A stretch of 64,000 nt of DNA, taken from Torymus aiolomorphi. Lineage: Eukaryota; Arthropoda; Insecta; Hymenoptera; Torymidae. The stretch lies in contig CM070874.1 of the NCBI GenBank assembly GCA_036365515.1, positions 51,428,583 to 51,492,582 of the forward strand. The letters are read 5' to 3'. Below, piece by piece: positions 55,567 to 64,000 of the stretch (position 1 is the stretch's first letter; each line of letters starts with the position of its first letter). The translations under genes and the position numbers were made by a program. The notes beneath the pieces are model-generated. The model saw only the letters and a program-made list of their open reading frames with translations, made no database searches and had not been told where the DNA came from.

Positions 55567-56473
55567 AAGCGACGGGAGTAGTAGCGACGGGAGCAACGTC
55601 GACAGAAGCGGCTGCTCAAGGTCTCGTAGTCGCGATTCCGAAGGGAGTTCAAAAAGTAAACAAAGATCCACCGAGGGCGATAATACATTGCCTGTTCAAC
55701 AGATAAATACCGAAGATGAGCCGAAATCAAGCGAATTAAAAAGCCTGCTCGGCGAACCAACTGAAGGGAAAAAGTTTGGCCCTGCAGTCGATGTGGATGT
55801 GTCAAACATAGGCACGAGCATTTGTCAAGCTGGACTCGATAAAGAGACAAAACAAATGCTTTTGAAGAAACATCTCGCGCCTGAAAATTTTGCAATGCTT
55901 TGTGCTCCCGCCCTCAACGCAGAAGTAAAATCCGCATTAAGTAAAACATTACAACGCAAAGACTATTACCAAACGGTCATGCAAAACCAACTCGGCAGCG
56001 CCACCACGGTGTTGGCGCACGTCTTAACTATACTGCAAGATAAGACAGACGAATCGCGGAAGAAGGCTTTCGAGCTCGTAACCGACGCCTTCAAACTACA
56101 GTCATATATTATGTACCGACTGTCTATGACGAGGCGCGCCTTTATCAACCCGGGGCTCACACCGATAGTGATGTGCATTGCTGAGGGCTGCAAGATCGAT
56201 GCGTTCCTGTACGGGCAAGACTTCGCTGAAAAGTTGAAAGCCGCAAAGGAAGTGGAAAAGGTTGGCAAGGATGTCGCGAAATCTCATACACAGGGAAGAA
56301 GGTCAGGCGCTCAGAGCAATGGCGGCTACCACGGACCCCCTCCTGAGTCGGCTCGCAATTTAAACTCCAGGGGCCCCCTCAGGCACTCGACCTCACGACA
56401 CCAGAACCATCAGAGGGGGCAAAGAAGGAGCTATCAGTACCGGGGCCAACAGAGAACGTATCGAAGGAGGTAG
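54980..56473 (+). CDS. DIRS-like ORF1 (Gag-like, RS-rich)
   Basis: The frame is open from 54668, but the ATG at 54980 (MGSHSDHHSRRKRKRPAFGE) is the likely start. The first ~215 residues are Arg/Ser-rich like an SR protein, with three partial repeats of a GERS-RG-SHRS unit and poly-Ser runs. The second half (from about residue 255) is the DIRS-type Gag core: SLLGEP, FGPAVDVDV, LLKKHLAPENFAMLCAPALN-EV, a DYYQTVMQNQLG block and YGQDFAEKLKAAKEV. The C-terminus is Gly/Arg/Gln-rich, fitting RNA binding. Intact (about 497 residues). The next frame starts around its stop. Nothing suggests a host SR gene, since the Gag core and the RT follow directly. Confidence 0.8.
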
Positions 56474-58360
56474 AGGTAAGCAGACTAGCTGGCAGGATAA
56501 AACACTTCGCGGCTTCCTGGAAGCAAATTACAGGAGACAGGTCTATCCTGGAAATAGTGTCCAGCTACCGGATAAAATTTCGAGAAACGGCTACACAATT
56601 TAAAGCTCCTATGGAACCCATTTTCTCTACGAGCGAACACGCCGCCTGCCTGAAAGCTTTAGATGACCTCCTCGCAAAGGGAGCGATTTTTCCATGCATG
56701 CCTTGTAAAAATCAGTTTCTATCCATATATCTTTTACGGGAAAAATCGAACGGCGAAATGAGATTTATTCTTAATCTGAAAGACCTAAACTCTTTTATAG
56801 ACGCGCCGCACTTAAAAATCGAGGACATTAAAACGGTCCTAAAACTAATTACGCGACACTCTTTTATGGCGAACATTGACCTAAAAGACTCATATTTTCT
56901 CATTCCTATACACAGAAAACACAAGAAGTATTTGAGATTCAGTTTTGAAGGACAGATGTATGAATTTAATGCACTCCCTTTCGGCCTCTCCACAGCGCCA
57001 TACATCTTTACCAAACTCATGAAACTCGTAGTCGGAACTTTGAGAAACGAAGGTCACATACCTGTGATTTACTTAGAGGACATATTAATGATCGGAAAAA
57101 CGTGATTAGACTGCGAACACAATGTGCGAGCCACGCGCTCTTTATTAACATCGCTCGGTTTGACAATAAATGAGGAAAAGAGTCAATCTAGTCCCTCGCG
57201 TCAGTGTCAATTTCTGGGTTTTATTCTCTACAGTCAACATTACAGTGTATACCTCACCGATAAAAAGCGGGAAAAAATAATGAAATTAAAGTCGGACTTG
57301 TTAGGGAAAAAATCAGCCAGCATAAGATACGTGGCAAAGGTCATAGGTACACTCATATCTGCGTGTTCAGTAATAAGCTACGGGTGGCTTTACACAAAAA
57401 GGTTAGAGCGCGAAAAATTCTTATCGCTAGAAAAGAATAACGGTAACTTTGATCGGACAATGGTAATAACCGAACAAATGCGACTCGATTTGAAGTGGTG
57501 GCTTACCAACGTACCCGCAGGAAAAAACCCGATTCGAGACAACTCATATAGCCTAGAAATATTTGCAGACGCTTCACTGACCCGTTGGGGTGTGTTTTGT
57601 CAAGGGAGAAAACTCACGGTTGGTGGAAGGCCACAACGCCCAAAAAACACATAAATCTTTTAGAACTTGAAGCGGCGTTTTACGGACTGAAATGTTATGC
57701 GCGAAATAAGAGAAATTGTGAAATTCTACTCAGAATAGATAACACCACTGCCATTTCTTATATAAATAAAATGGGTAGTATTCAACATCCGAATTTAAAT
57801 GATCTTGCACGGCAAATCTGGCAGTGGTGCGAACGTCGTAAAATTTACATCTTCGCGTCTTACATTACCACAAAAGACAATGTACACGCCGACACAGAAT
57901 CGAGAACATTGCCACCTGAAACAGAGTGGAAGTTAGACGATTGGGCATACTCCCTAATAACTAGAAAGCTCGGCTACCCAAAAATCGACCTCTTTGCCTC
58001 GAACGTCAATGCTAAATGCAAAAAATTCATTTCATGGCATACCGACCCGGAGTCGGTAGCCATAGACGCCTTTACAGTGCCCTGGACACATTGATTTTTA
58101 CGCTTTCCCCCCCTTTTTCTGTTATCTTAAAAGTTTTACGGAAAATCGAAATCGATGAAGCGGAGAGAATAGTGATAGTACCACATTGGCCGACTCAGCC
58201 GTGGTTTCCCGTATATAAATCTTTGGCAATAACGCCACAGATATACCTTGGGCCGAATACTGACTTACTTTTTTCGTGTTTTCACAGCAGCAGTCATCCA
58301 CTAGCGGAGAAACTTTCCCTGGTAGCCGCCAGGTTATCATGGAATGCTACATGAGGAAAG
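56470..58360 (+). pseudogene. DIRS-like ORF2: reverse transcriptase and RNase H, broken
   Basis: Begins around the ORF1 stop (LAGRIKHFAASWKQIT). RT landmarks: RFILNLKDLNSFI, ANIDLKDSYFLIPI (domain A Asp), LPFGLSTAPYIFTKLMK, and the active site reads YLEDILMI, where YLDD is expected, so the first catalytic Asp is replaced by Glu. An in-frame TGA at 57103-57105 follows. RT thumb and RNase H go on (CQFLGF, EIFADASL), with a shift near an A run at ~57610 before HINLLELEAAF, RIDNTTAISYINKMG and NVHADTESR. A second shift in a C7 run at ~58107 precedes PFSVILKVLRKI and WPTQPWFP. At least three lesions plus the active-site change. Confidence 0.85.
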
Positions 58361-59266
58361 AGATGTCGCAAAGAACCGCGGAGATTATGATAGCATGGTT
58401 GGCAAAAAGCACTTTAAGACAATATGAGAAGGCCATTAGATTATGGTGGACTTACTATCGAGAAAAAGGTCTCTCAGTCTACGATGCTAACACTGTTAGA
58501 GGTCGTCAGGTCATACAGTACACTCAACGTCAGCAGAGCAGCGATTTCGCTCATAATGGGTAACCGACTCGGAGATGCCCCTGAAATAACTCGATTCTTC
58601 AGAGGTGCTGCCAATGAAAACCCCAAAAAGCCCAAATACTCACATACTTTGGACCCTAGTATTGTGATAGAACACATATTACATTGGCCGCCAAATGAGG
58701 AACTACCACTGGAAAACCTTACGAAAAAACTGGTAACACTCTTGGCGCTGGCTACGGGACAGAGAGTGCAAACATTAGCAGCCATAAAACTCCCCAACAT
58801 AAGCGAGTGCGACAACACTATAAGCATAGCCATTACGGACAAACTCAAAACTGCTAAGCATATGAAACATCAACCAATCCTGAAAATACCATTACTTAAA
58901 GAACAGGAGAATGTATATCCAGCAAAAATGCTAGTAGCATATAAGGAAAAAACATTAGCCCTTCGACCAAACGGAGAAGAAAAATTGATCCTAACCCATA
59001 AGAAACCACACCGCCCAGCTACGACTCAGCCTATTAGTCGATGGATCAAAGAGATACTCGACGAAAGTGGAGTCGACACAAGTATCTTTTCTGCCCATAG
59101 CACACGCCATGTGTTGACTTCAGCAGTGGCCCGCAAGGGTGTTAACATCGAGGTCATTAGACAAGCTGCAGGGTGGTCAGAAAAATCAGTGACGTTTGCT
59201 CAGTTTTATAATAGGCCTTTAATTAACGAAGACTTTGCAATGAATGTGATACAGAACAGTAAATAA
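58340..59266 (+). pseudogene. DIRS-like tyrosine recombinase
   Basis: The core-binding part (AEIMIAWLAKSTLRQYEKAIRLWWTYYREKG) is in the 58276-58563 frame; a shift around 58490 joins it to the catalytic part ending at 59266. Catalytic residues are all visible: Arg in ATGQRVQTLAAIKL, His-x2-Arg in AHSTRH, Trp in AAGWSEKS (in the His/Trp position) and the nucleophile Tyr in FAQFYNRPL. DIRS elements use this enzyme in place of a DDE integrase to insert a circular intermediate. One frameshift as read. The combination of RT, RNase H and YR in this order identifies the element class. Confidence 0.85.
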
Positions 59267-59399
59267 CTCTCTGAGAATAATTGCTTAATGTAAAGTCTAT
59301 ATTTGTACTTACCCCACTTATCTCCAAAAAAAAAATTCATGTCTAAAATAATGGTTATGATAATGTATTTTAAGGAAAATAAACAATCTGTAGCATTTT
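59267..59399 (+). other. DIRS-like 3' tail
   Basis: A-rich; contains AATAAACAATCTG near 59380. Terminal repeats of the DIRS element could not be identified by eye. Confidence 0.35.
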
Positions 59400-60135
59400 G
59401 AGTATACCAAAAATCGTCCTATTTATGTATATTTAGGCGTTAAAAATCGTTTTTATGAGTTTAACTCGTCAAGAATTGATTGTGCAACAAAAAAAATGTT
59501 CAATAAGAAAAAGTTGTTTTGTTTAAATATTACTTACAACTTTTGTATTTAACATTTTTGTGTAAAATCAAATCGTGTAAAGGAATTGCCAAAAATCGAC
59601 TTTTTTAAATGTTTTTCGTTGTTTTTCGTTATTTTATCAAGAAGATATTGCTTCCAGAAAAAAATTTTTACTCAAATAATGGACATTTTTTCTAATCGGT
59701 AATGCGGATCCCTGATACTCTCCTGGTAAGTCTGAAATATAACCTATTTACTTATAAGTATAAAAAGTACAAGTTTCTAAAGCTCAGATGAGATTCTCAT
59801 GTGAGATCTCATCTGAATTTAATGGCTATTTTCTAAATAAGTAAAAAATATTATAATGAAAACTCAGATGAGAAACTCACCTGAGATCTCATCTGAATTT
59901 AATGGCTAAGTTTCAAATAAGTGCAAAATATTCTAGTGAAAACTCAGGTGAGAAACTCACCTGAGATCGCTTCTGAATTTATTGACTAAGTTCCAAATAA
60001 GTAAAAAATATTTTAATGAAAACTCAGATGAGAATATCACCTGAGATCTCACCTTAAAATTATGTTAACAAACGTCACATTGAGATTTTGATATGCGATC
60101 TCAGATGAGATCTAACCTGAGATTTCACCTGAGAT
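59400..60135. repeat. inverted copy of 38770-39480
   Basis: Same words in reverse complement: TTAGGCGTTAAAAATCGTTTTTATGAG, TTTTCGTTGTTTTTCG, CTGATACTCTCCTGG, and the AGATGAGAAACTCACCTGAGATCTC cluster (59789-60130). No gene. Confidence 0.75.
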
Positions 60136-60264
60136 TATTCGGTAAGGAACTCATAATCAATCTCGAGTACGATAAGTACGTCAACCACACAGCCCAGTCC
60201 ATATAGTAATGTATGCGTTTTTTAGCCTTAAGGGGGTGTAGTACTCATGTGCTCCGTTTTACCG

Positions 60265-60556
60265 ACAGAACACAGTAAATTATATATTATCAAAATAAAT
60301 ATGTCGAATTTCGTCTTATAAGGAGATAATTGCCCTGGGCAATGTAATAATCTACCATCCTACACAGTTTTGAACCCAAATACCAACGGCACCCTAAAAA
60401 ATTTTGGAACAAAATTTCGGTTATTTTTGTTCGAAAAATTTTTTAGGGTGTCGTTGATATTTGGGCTCAAAATGTGTAGAATGGTAGATTATTACATTGC
60501 GCAGGGCAATTATCTTCTTATAAGACGAAATTCGATATATTTATTTTGATAATATA
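60265..60556. mobile_element. palindromic MITE-like element cut by a copia LTR
   Basis: Arms 60285-60410 and 60425-60556 are inverted copies (…CTTATAAGGAGATAATTGCCCTG…). The left side extends to CTTAAGGGGGTGTAGTACTC (60227), resembling a TTAA-GGGGG TIR start; the matching right end is missing where the copia LTR begins at 60561. Confidence 0.55.
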
Positions 60557-60560
60557 GATT

Positions 60561-60817
60561 TGTTAAGAATTAGGTGGGTAGAAATAAAAAACGCAAGAAA
60601 TGACTCTTTGAATGCTAGGATTTCTCTCTTTATTCACACGCTCCTGTCTCCACGTCTAGCGCTTCGTACGCTCTCTACTTTTATTATCAAATACAGTATA
60701 ATGCGATGTAGACTGTATACATATAACCTAACGCTCTCTCTCAGTTAAATTACATTATACATTTCACCATTATTAAACAGTTACATATTTATCTTACAAA
60801 AATGCAATTTCTCAACA
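60561..60817 (-). repeat. copia 3' LTR (257 bp)
   Basis: Minus strand starts TGTTGAGAAATTGC and ends TTCTTAACA, near-inverted ends, with AATAAAGAGAG (polyadenylation-like) ~75 bases before the end. The length fits copia LTRs. It lies 3' of the pol fragment on the same strand. Confidence 0.6.
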
Positions 60818-60826
60818 ATATCAATA

Positions 60827-60987
60827 AAGGACCTCGCACACAATGTATGGGAAAAAATCATTCGGTCAAATTTTGAGGGGTTTTGCACATGAAAACTTTT
60901 TTTCAGGACCTCAAGATCTATCTTTTCCCCAAGTTTGATCCAATTTGACCGAATGATTATTTTCCATACATTGTGTGCGGGGTCCTT
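60827..60987. mobile_element. TA-flanked 161-bp MITE
   Basis: ~45-bp TIRs beginning AAGGACCTCGCACACAATG, with TA at 60825-60826 and 60988-60989. Mariner-type target. It sits between copia pol and its LTR. Confidence 0.85.
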
Positions 60988-61182
60988 TAATCCAGCTATG
61001 TACTCTTATTTCAGTCTTTTCAAATTTATACTGGGTTTTGGATGATTTCCGTCACAACTTCCATGGGTTCACCTCAGCTAGTTGTCTTAGGATTAGTTAC
61101 CGTCATTCTAGTTCTCACTCTTTCCTGTAAACAGAACAAATTGTTAAACATCATTCTTATTAAGTATTTTGCATGATAACCT

Positions 61183-62753
61183 TTAATGTAAATTTGTTTT
61201 CAAGACCTTTGTAAAAATATCGGCAAACTGTTCTTTAGATTCTAACCAGTTTATTTGTATGTAATCGTTATTAATACATTCTCTGACATAATGAAGTCTC
61301 CTATCTACCATGTATCTTAGTTTATTACCACCATTTGACTTAGCACACACCTGTACTATCATGTTATCACAAAACACAGTCATTGTGTACAAGTCTCGTC
61401 TAATTATGAACTTCACTAGGTTGTATAATGACATCAAATCTTGGCTAGCCTCACTCATCGCAACATATTCAGCTTGACATGTAGACAACGTCTGCTTGTG
61501 CGTTCTCCATACTACAGCATCAGCATAGATTTTGGTCACAAAACTTCACGTAGTGAGTGAGTTGTTGCATTCTGACGAACTTGCGTCCGAGCAAGCTACC
61601 AGTCCTTCTGACTTAGCCTTGTATGTTAACCCGTAATGTTTTGTCCCTGACAAATACTGCATGACTCGTTCAGCCATGCTCCATTCCAGATTAGTGGGTG
61701 CTATTTGGTGCCTGCTCAGTACATTACAGCGTTGGATATATCTGGCCTCATGCAATTTGCCAGATAAAGCAACGAACCTACTACTTCCCTGTATACTCTA
61801 TTAGGTACTAAGACTAAGTTGTTTTTGTTCTCCTCTCAACTTTTCCTTTCCCTATTTGCTACCTGACTCGTCACTATTGGTGTAGCTACTGGGTGAGTGT
61901 TTTCAAATCCAAATTTCTTAAGCATGTTTGTTACAATCTTTTCTCGACTCAATTTCAACCTTTGAGTTCTCTCATCTCGTTCTATCTTTATTCCCAAAAA
62001 TTGTTTTAGCTGACACAGATTTTTAATTACAAATGACTCTTTTAATTTATTAATCGTGTGATCGATTTCACACTCATTGTGACCCATTATCAAAATATCA
62101 TCCACATACAATAATATAAAAATCAATCCCTTCGATGTTACCTTTTAAAAAGAAACATGGATTGAGATCATTGGATTTGAATCCTAAGTTTCCTTCTACT
62201 TGTGTAAATTTATCATTCCACTTATTCGGACTAATTTTGAGACCATAAAGTGAGCTATACAATTTCCACAAATTGCGACTTCTGATCTCACTATTGCTAG
62301 TAATTCCCTCTCGAATTTCCATGTAGATGTCATCATCTATTTCTCCACACAAAAACGCAGTTTCTATATCCAACTGTTTCAAATGCAGCTTATTTTTATT
62401 GGCTATAGCAAGGAAAGATCTAACTAATGACAATCTTGAAATCGGCGCATAGGTTCTCTCAAGTCATAATTATTTTTGGCCTTAAACCCCCTGATAATTA
62501 ATCTAGCTTTATATTTGACATTGCCTGCCTCATCTATTTTCTGTTTAAAGATCCATCTAGAATCTAAAATTTTGTTTTTAGCTTTTCCTGTCGGCAAACT
62601 CTCCCTTTTGACTACTTCAAACACTTCTTTGTCCCTAAGTGAATTTAGTTTTAACTCTACTTCCCTTTTCCAATTTTCTCCCTCTGTCGAATTAATCACT
62701 TGACGATAAGTTTGAGGATCTCCCTGAATTTTAGCTAGGAAGGCGTAATAAGC

Positions 62754-62813
<60 letters not shown>

Positions 62814-62950
62814 TTTATCATGGGGCTCGTTTATCCGGAAGCTCTGTTTCCATTTCATTCAATTTCCTATACACTTTGCTTTTGATAACCTTTAATTTAA
62901 TTCCTGATACTATTCTCTCTTTAGACATAGGGTCATAAATACTTATCTTT
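61183..62950 (-). pseudogene. Ty1/copia pol: reverse transcriptase and RNase H, broken
   Basis: Minus strand, in order: an interdomain linker (62950-62820), a (CT)n tract, then W-REVELKLNSL, DSRWIFKQKI and YKARLIIRGF (62710-62470), the LKQLDIETAFLCGEID block and LWKLYSSLYGLK (62380-62240), LLYVDDILIMGHNE catalytic site (62120-62080) with a KQFLGIKI block, and RNase H with CQAEYVAMSEA, VFCDNMIV and a KEQFADIFTK end (61470-61200). The Asp of LDIETAF and the YVDD pair are kept. Frames change at ~62430, ~62110, ~61830-61755 and ~61545, so it is dead as read. Gag, protease and most of integrase would lie beyond 63 kb. Confidence 0.88.
62755..62815. repeat. (CT)n microsatellite inside copia pol
   Basis: About 60 bases of CT repeats; on the copia strand it encodes an RE-repeat. 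Confidence 0.95.
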
Positions 62951-62956
62951 TGATTA

Positions 62957-64000
62957 CACAGGCACACAAAAAAAAGTGGTCTGTCACAGAACACTGACTA
63001 TCATATCCTGATGTATTTTGACGTGGTGAACGCGATCCACTGTCCATTTGGTTCCATCAGCCCCTGATTTTGCGTAAATAATACCATAAAAGAGGAAAAT
63101 TGCGGAAAACTGGATTTATGAAGTCCATCAGGAATAGTAGAAGGTATTCGAACCCAGTTGAGTCATATTCCCATGTATTTTGACTTGCTGAATAAGAATA
63201 CACTGTCCATCTGATCCTTTTATCCACTGATTTTGTGCAAATCACTGTAAGTGACTGAAAATTTTGGAAAAATGCAGAAAATTGTGGAAAACTGATATCG
63301 TGAATATCATCAGTGATATTCCTAAACCCTTTAACATTAAACCCTTAACCCTTAACCCTTAAAACCATCGTACAGTTTCTTAAATATTAATGAAAAAAAA
63401 GTTATTTATACTTTTTTTTCGTTTATAGCGAACCCTTTTATTCTCAAACGATCTGTGCAATGGGTCTCTGACTCTTTTAATACCTCTATTTTAAGTTTTT
63501 CTTTTTAACATCCAACAGTAGTCCGCCATCATATTTACACCCCACACGCCTTGGTATCTTCTCTCCATTACTTTCAAATCTTGATGAAAACATTCACCTT
63601 GCTCCTCACTGTAATCACCTAAGTTGTCTGGAAAGTACTCCAGATGAGAATGCAAAAAATGCAATTTAACACTCATCAAACAACCTAAACGTTGGTAGAG
63701 TTATCGAGCAAACCATTGACAAGTTCTTCATAGTCGTGACTTTTATGATTTCTTAAAAAATTTTCAGCAATACTTTTAAAACTCAACCAGGCTGATTTTT
63801 CTATCTCATTCATGTGATGTATAAAGTTTTGATCTTTAAATATTTTACGGATTTACGGACTATCGAAAATACCTTCTTTTATATTGGCATCACTGAGCTT
63901 TTCAAACTGCTTATGTAAATGTATGAAACATTGCCCTTGTTTGTCCAAAGCTTTCGTGAATTGTTCCAGTAAGCCTAGCTTTATATGCAATGGAGGAAGA
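62957..64000. mobile_element. CACAGG-ended long-TIR element, copy 2 (right-partial)
   Basis: Begins CACAGGCACACAAAAAAAAG after TTA (62954-62956), like copy 1 at 51542, and interrupts the copia frame (KISIYDPMSKER... reads up to the insertion). The 63000-63480 arm is diverged and includes two copies of a TGTATTTTGAC-TG-TGAA word. The right end lies outside the window. Confidence 0.75.
63491..64000 (-). pseudogene. second copy of the CACAGG-element protein, broken and partial
   Basis: Reading inward from the window edge, minus strand: LPPLHIKLGLLEQFTKALDK, EGIFDSP then an in-frame TAA near 63854, IRKIF, SAWLSFKSIAENFL, then a shift near 63700 leading to LMSVKLHFLHSHLEYFPDNL, DYSEEQGECFHQDLK and MMADYCWMLKRKT. 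The same blocks in the same order as 52002-52604, clearly diverged, which shows the protein is the element's own conserved gene. At least one stop and one frameshift. Confidence 0.75.

Noticed and set aside
54980..55700. Host SR splicing factor gene
   Set aside because: The RS-rich region is in frame with a DIRS-type Gag core and followed directly by RT, RNase H and recombinase.
38770..60135. A 21-kb Maverick/Polinton bounded by ~700-bp inverted repeats
   Set aside because: None of the expected genes (protein-primed polymerase B, retroviral-type integrase, packaging ATPase, capsid) is present; the interior is explained by other elements.
63320..63365. CCCTTAA repeats as a possible telomere
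   Set aside because: Only three or four imperfect copies, not the TTAGG/CCTAA arthropod telomere, and embedded in a transposon arm.

Overview
This window looks like a transposon-dense piece of an arthropod nuclear genome. It is AT-rich, has long CA/GT, CT/GA and TA microsatellites, short introns with GTAAG-type donors, and many eukaryotic mobile elements: Penelope-like, Jockey-like and R1-like LINEs, Ty1/copia, DIRS/tyrosine-recombinase, gag-bearing LTR, TRIM, and TIR and foldback elements. An insect, perhaps a hymenopteran, is plausible from the mix of families, but the species cannot be fixed by reading. I see no intact, recognisable host housekeeping gene, rRNA array, CRISPR or bacterial operon. 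Nearly every protein-like stretch is a mobile-element gene, often broken.

Layout. 1-1.1 kb: 3' part of a Penelope-like element (RT tail plus GIY-YIG nuclease) ending in a hammerhead-like motif. 1.9-2.7 kb: copia RT split by a foldback element built of 30-bp repeats. 3.5-4.5 kb: a 355-bp palindrome carrying hammerhead-like cores, then a candidate solo LTR. 5.15-6.1 kb: a TRIM whose LTR contains a tRNA-like Pol III promoter. 8.8-11.9 kb: AT-rich satellites, with a 966-bp TA-flanked TIR element that carries a two-exon gene with a SAM-like domain. 12-18.6 kb: CA repeat, R1-like LINE remnant, then a 4.8-kb Jockey-like LINE with a 16-bp target duplication. 21.2-23.8 kb: 2.56-kb palindrome. 25.1-29.8 kb: two Penelope-like copies head to head inside one 13-bp target duplication. 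32.8-33.8 kb: a TATA/Inr promoter and a 214-bp tandem repeat. 40.0-44.8 kb: a gag-only LTR retrotransposon with 1009-bp LTRs and a GTAG duplication. 45.1-47.0 kb: a 159-bp satellite invaded by a second hammerhead-like palindrome and by a TTAA MITE. 47.3-54.8 kb: a giant palindrome, each arm carrying a different TIR insertion. 54.9-59.3 kb: a DIRS-like element (RS-rich Gag, RT, RNase H, tyrosine recombinase). 60.5-64 kb: copia pol and LTR, hit by a MITE and by a second copy of a CACAGG-ended TIR element.

How parts relate. Insertions are deeply nested and several can be ordered by target duplications and empty-site comparison. Three relationships stand out. (1) Two small palindromes and two Penelope-like 3' ends share a hammerhead-like core, and three of the four also share an asymmetric GTTGA-type end and a 12-17-bp target duplication, suggesting one ribozyme-bearing Penelope-type family with non-autonomous derivatives. 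(2) The TRIM and the gag-only element share an unusual LTR start (TATAACG) and near-identical primer-binding sites (TGGCGCCC-AACG), suggesting they parasitise the same absent autonomous element. (3) A spliced SAM-like gene sits wholly inside perfect 30-bp TIRs with an empty-site-supported TA duplication. All family assignments come from reading motifs. No database search was run.
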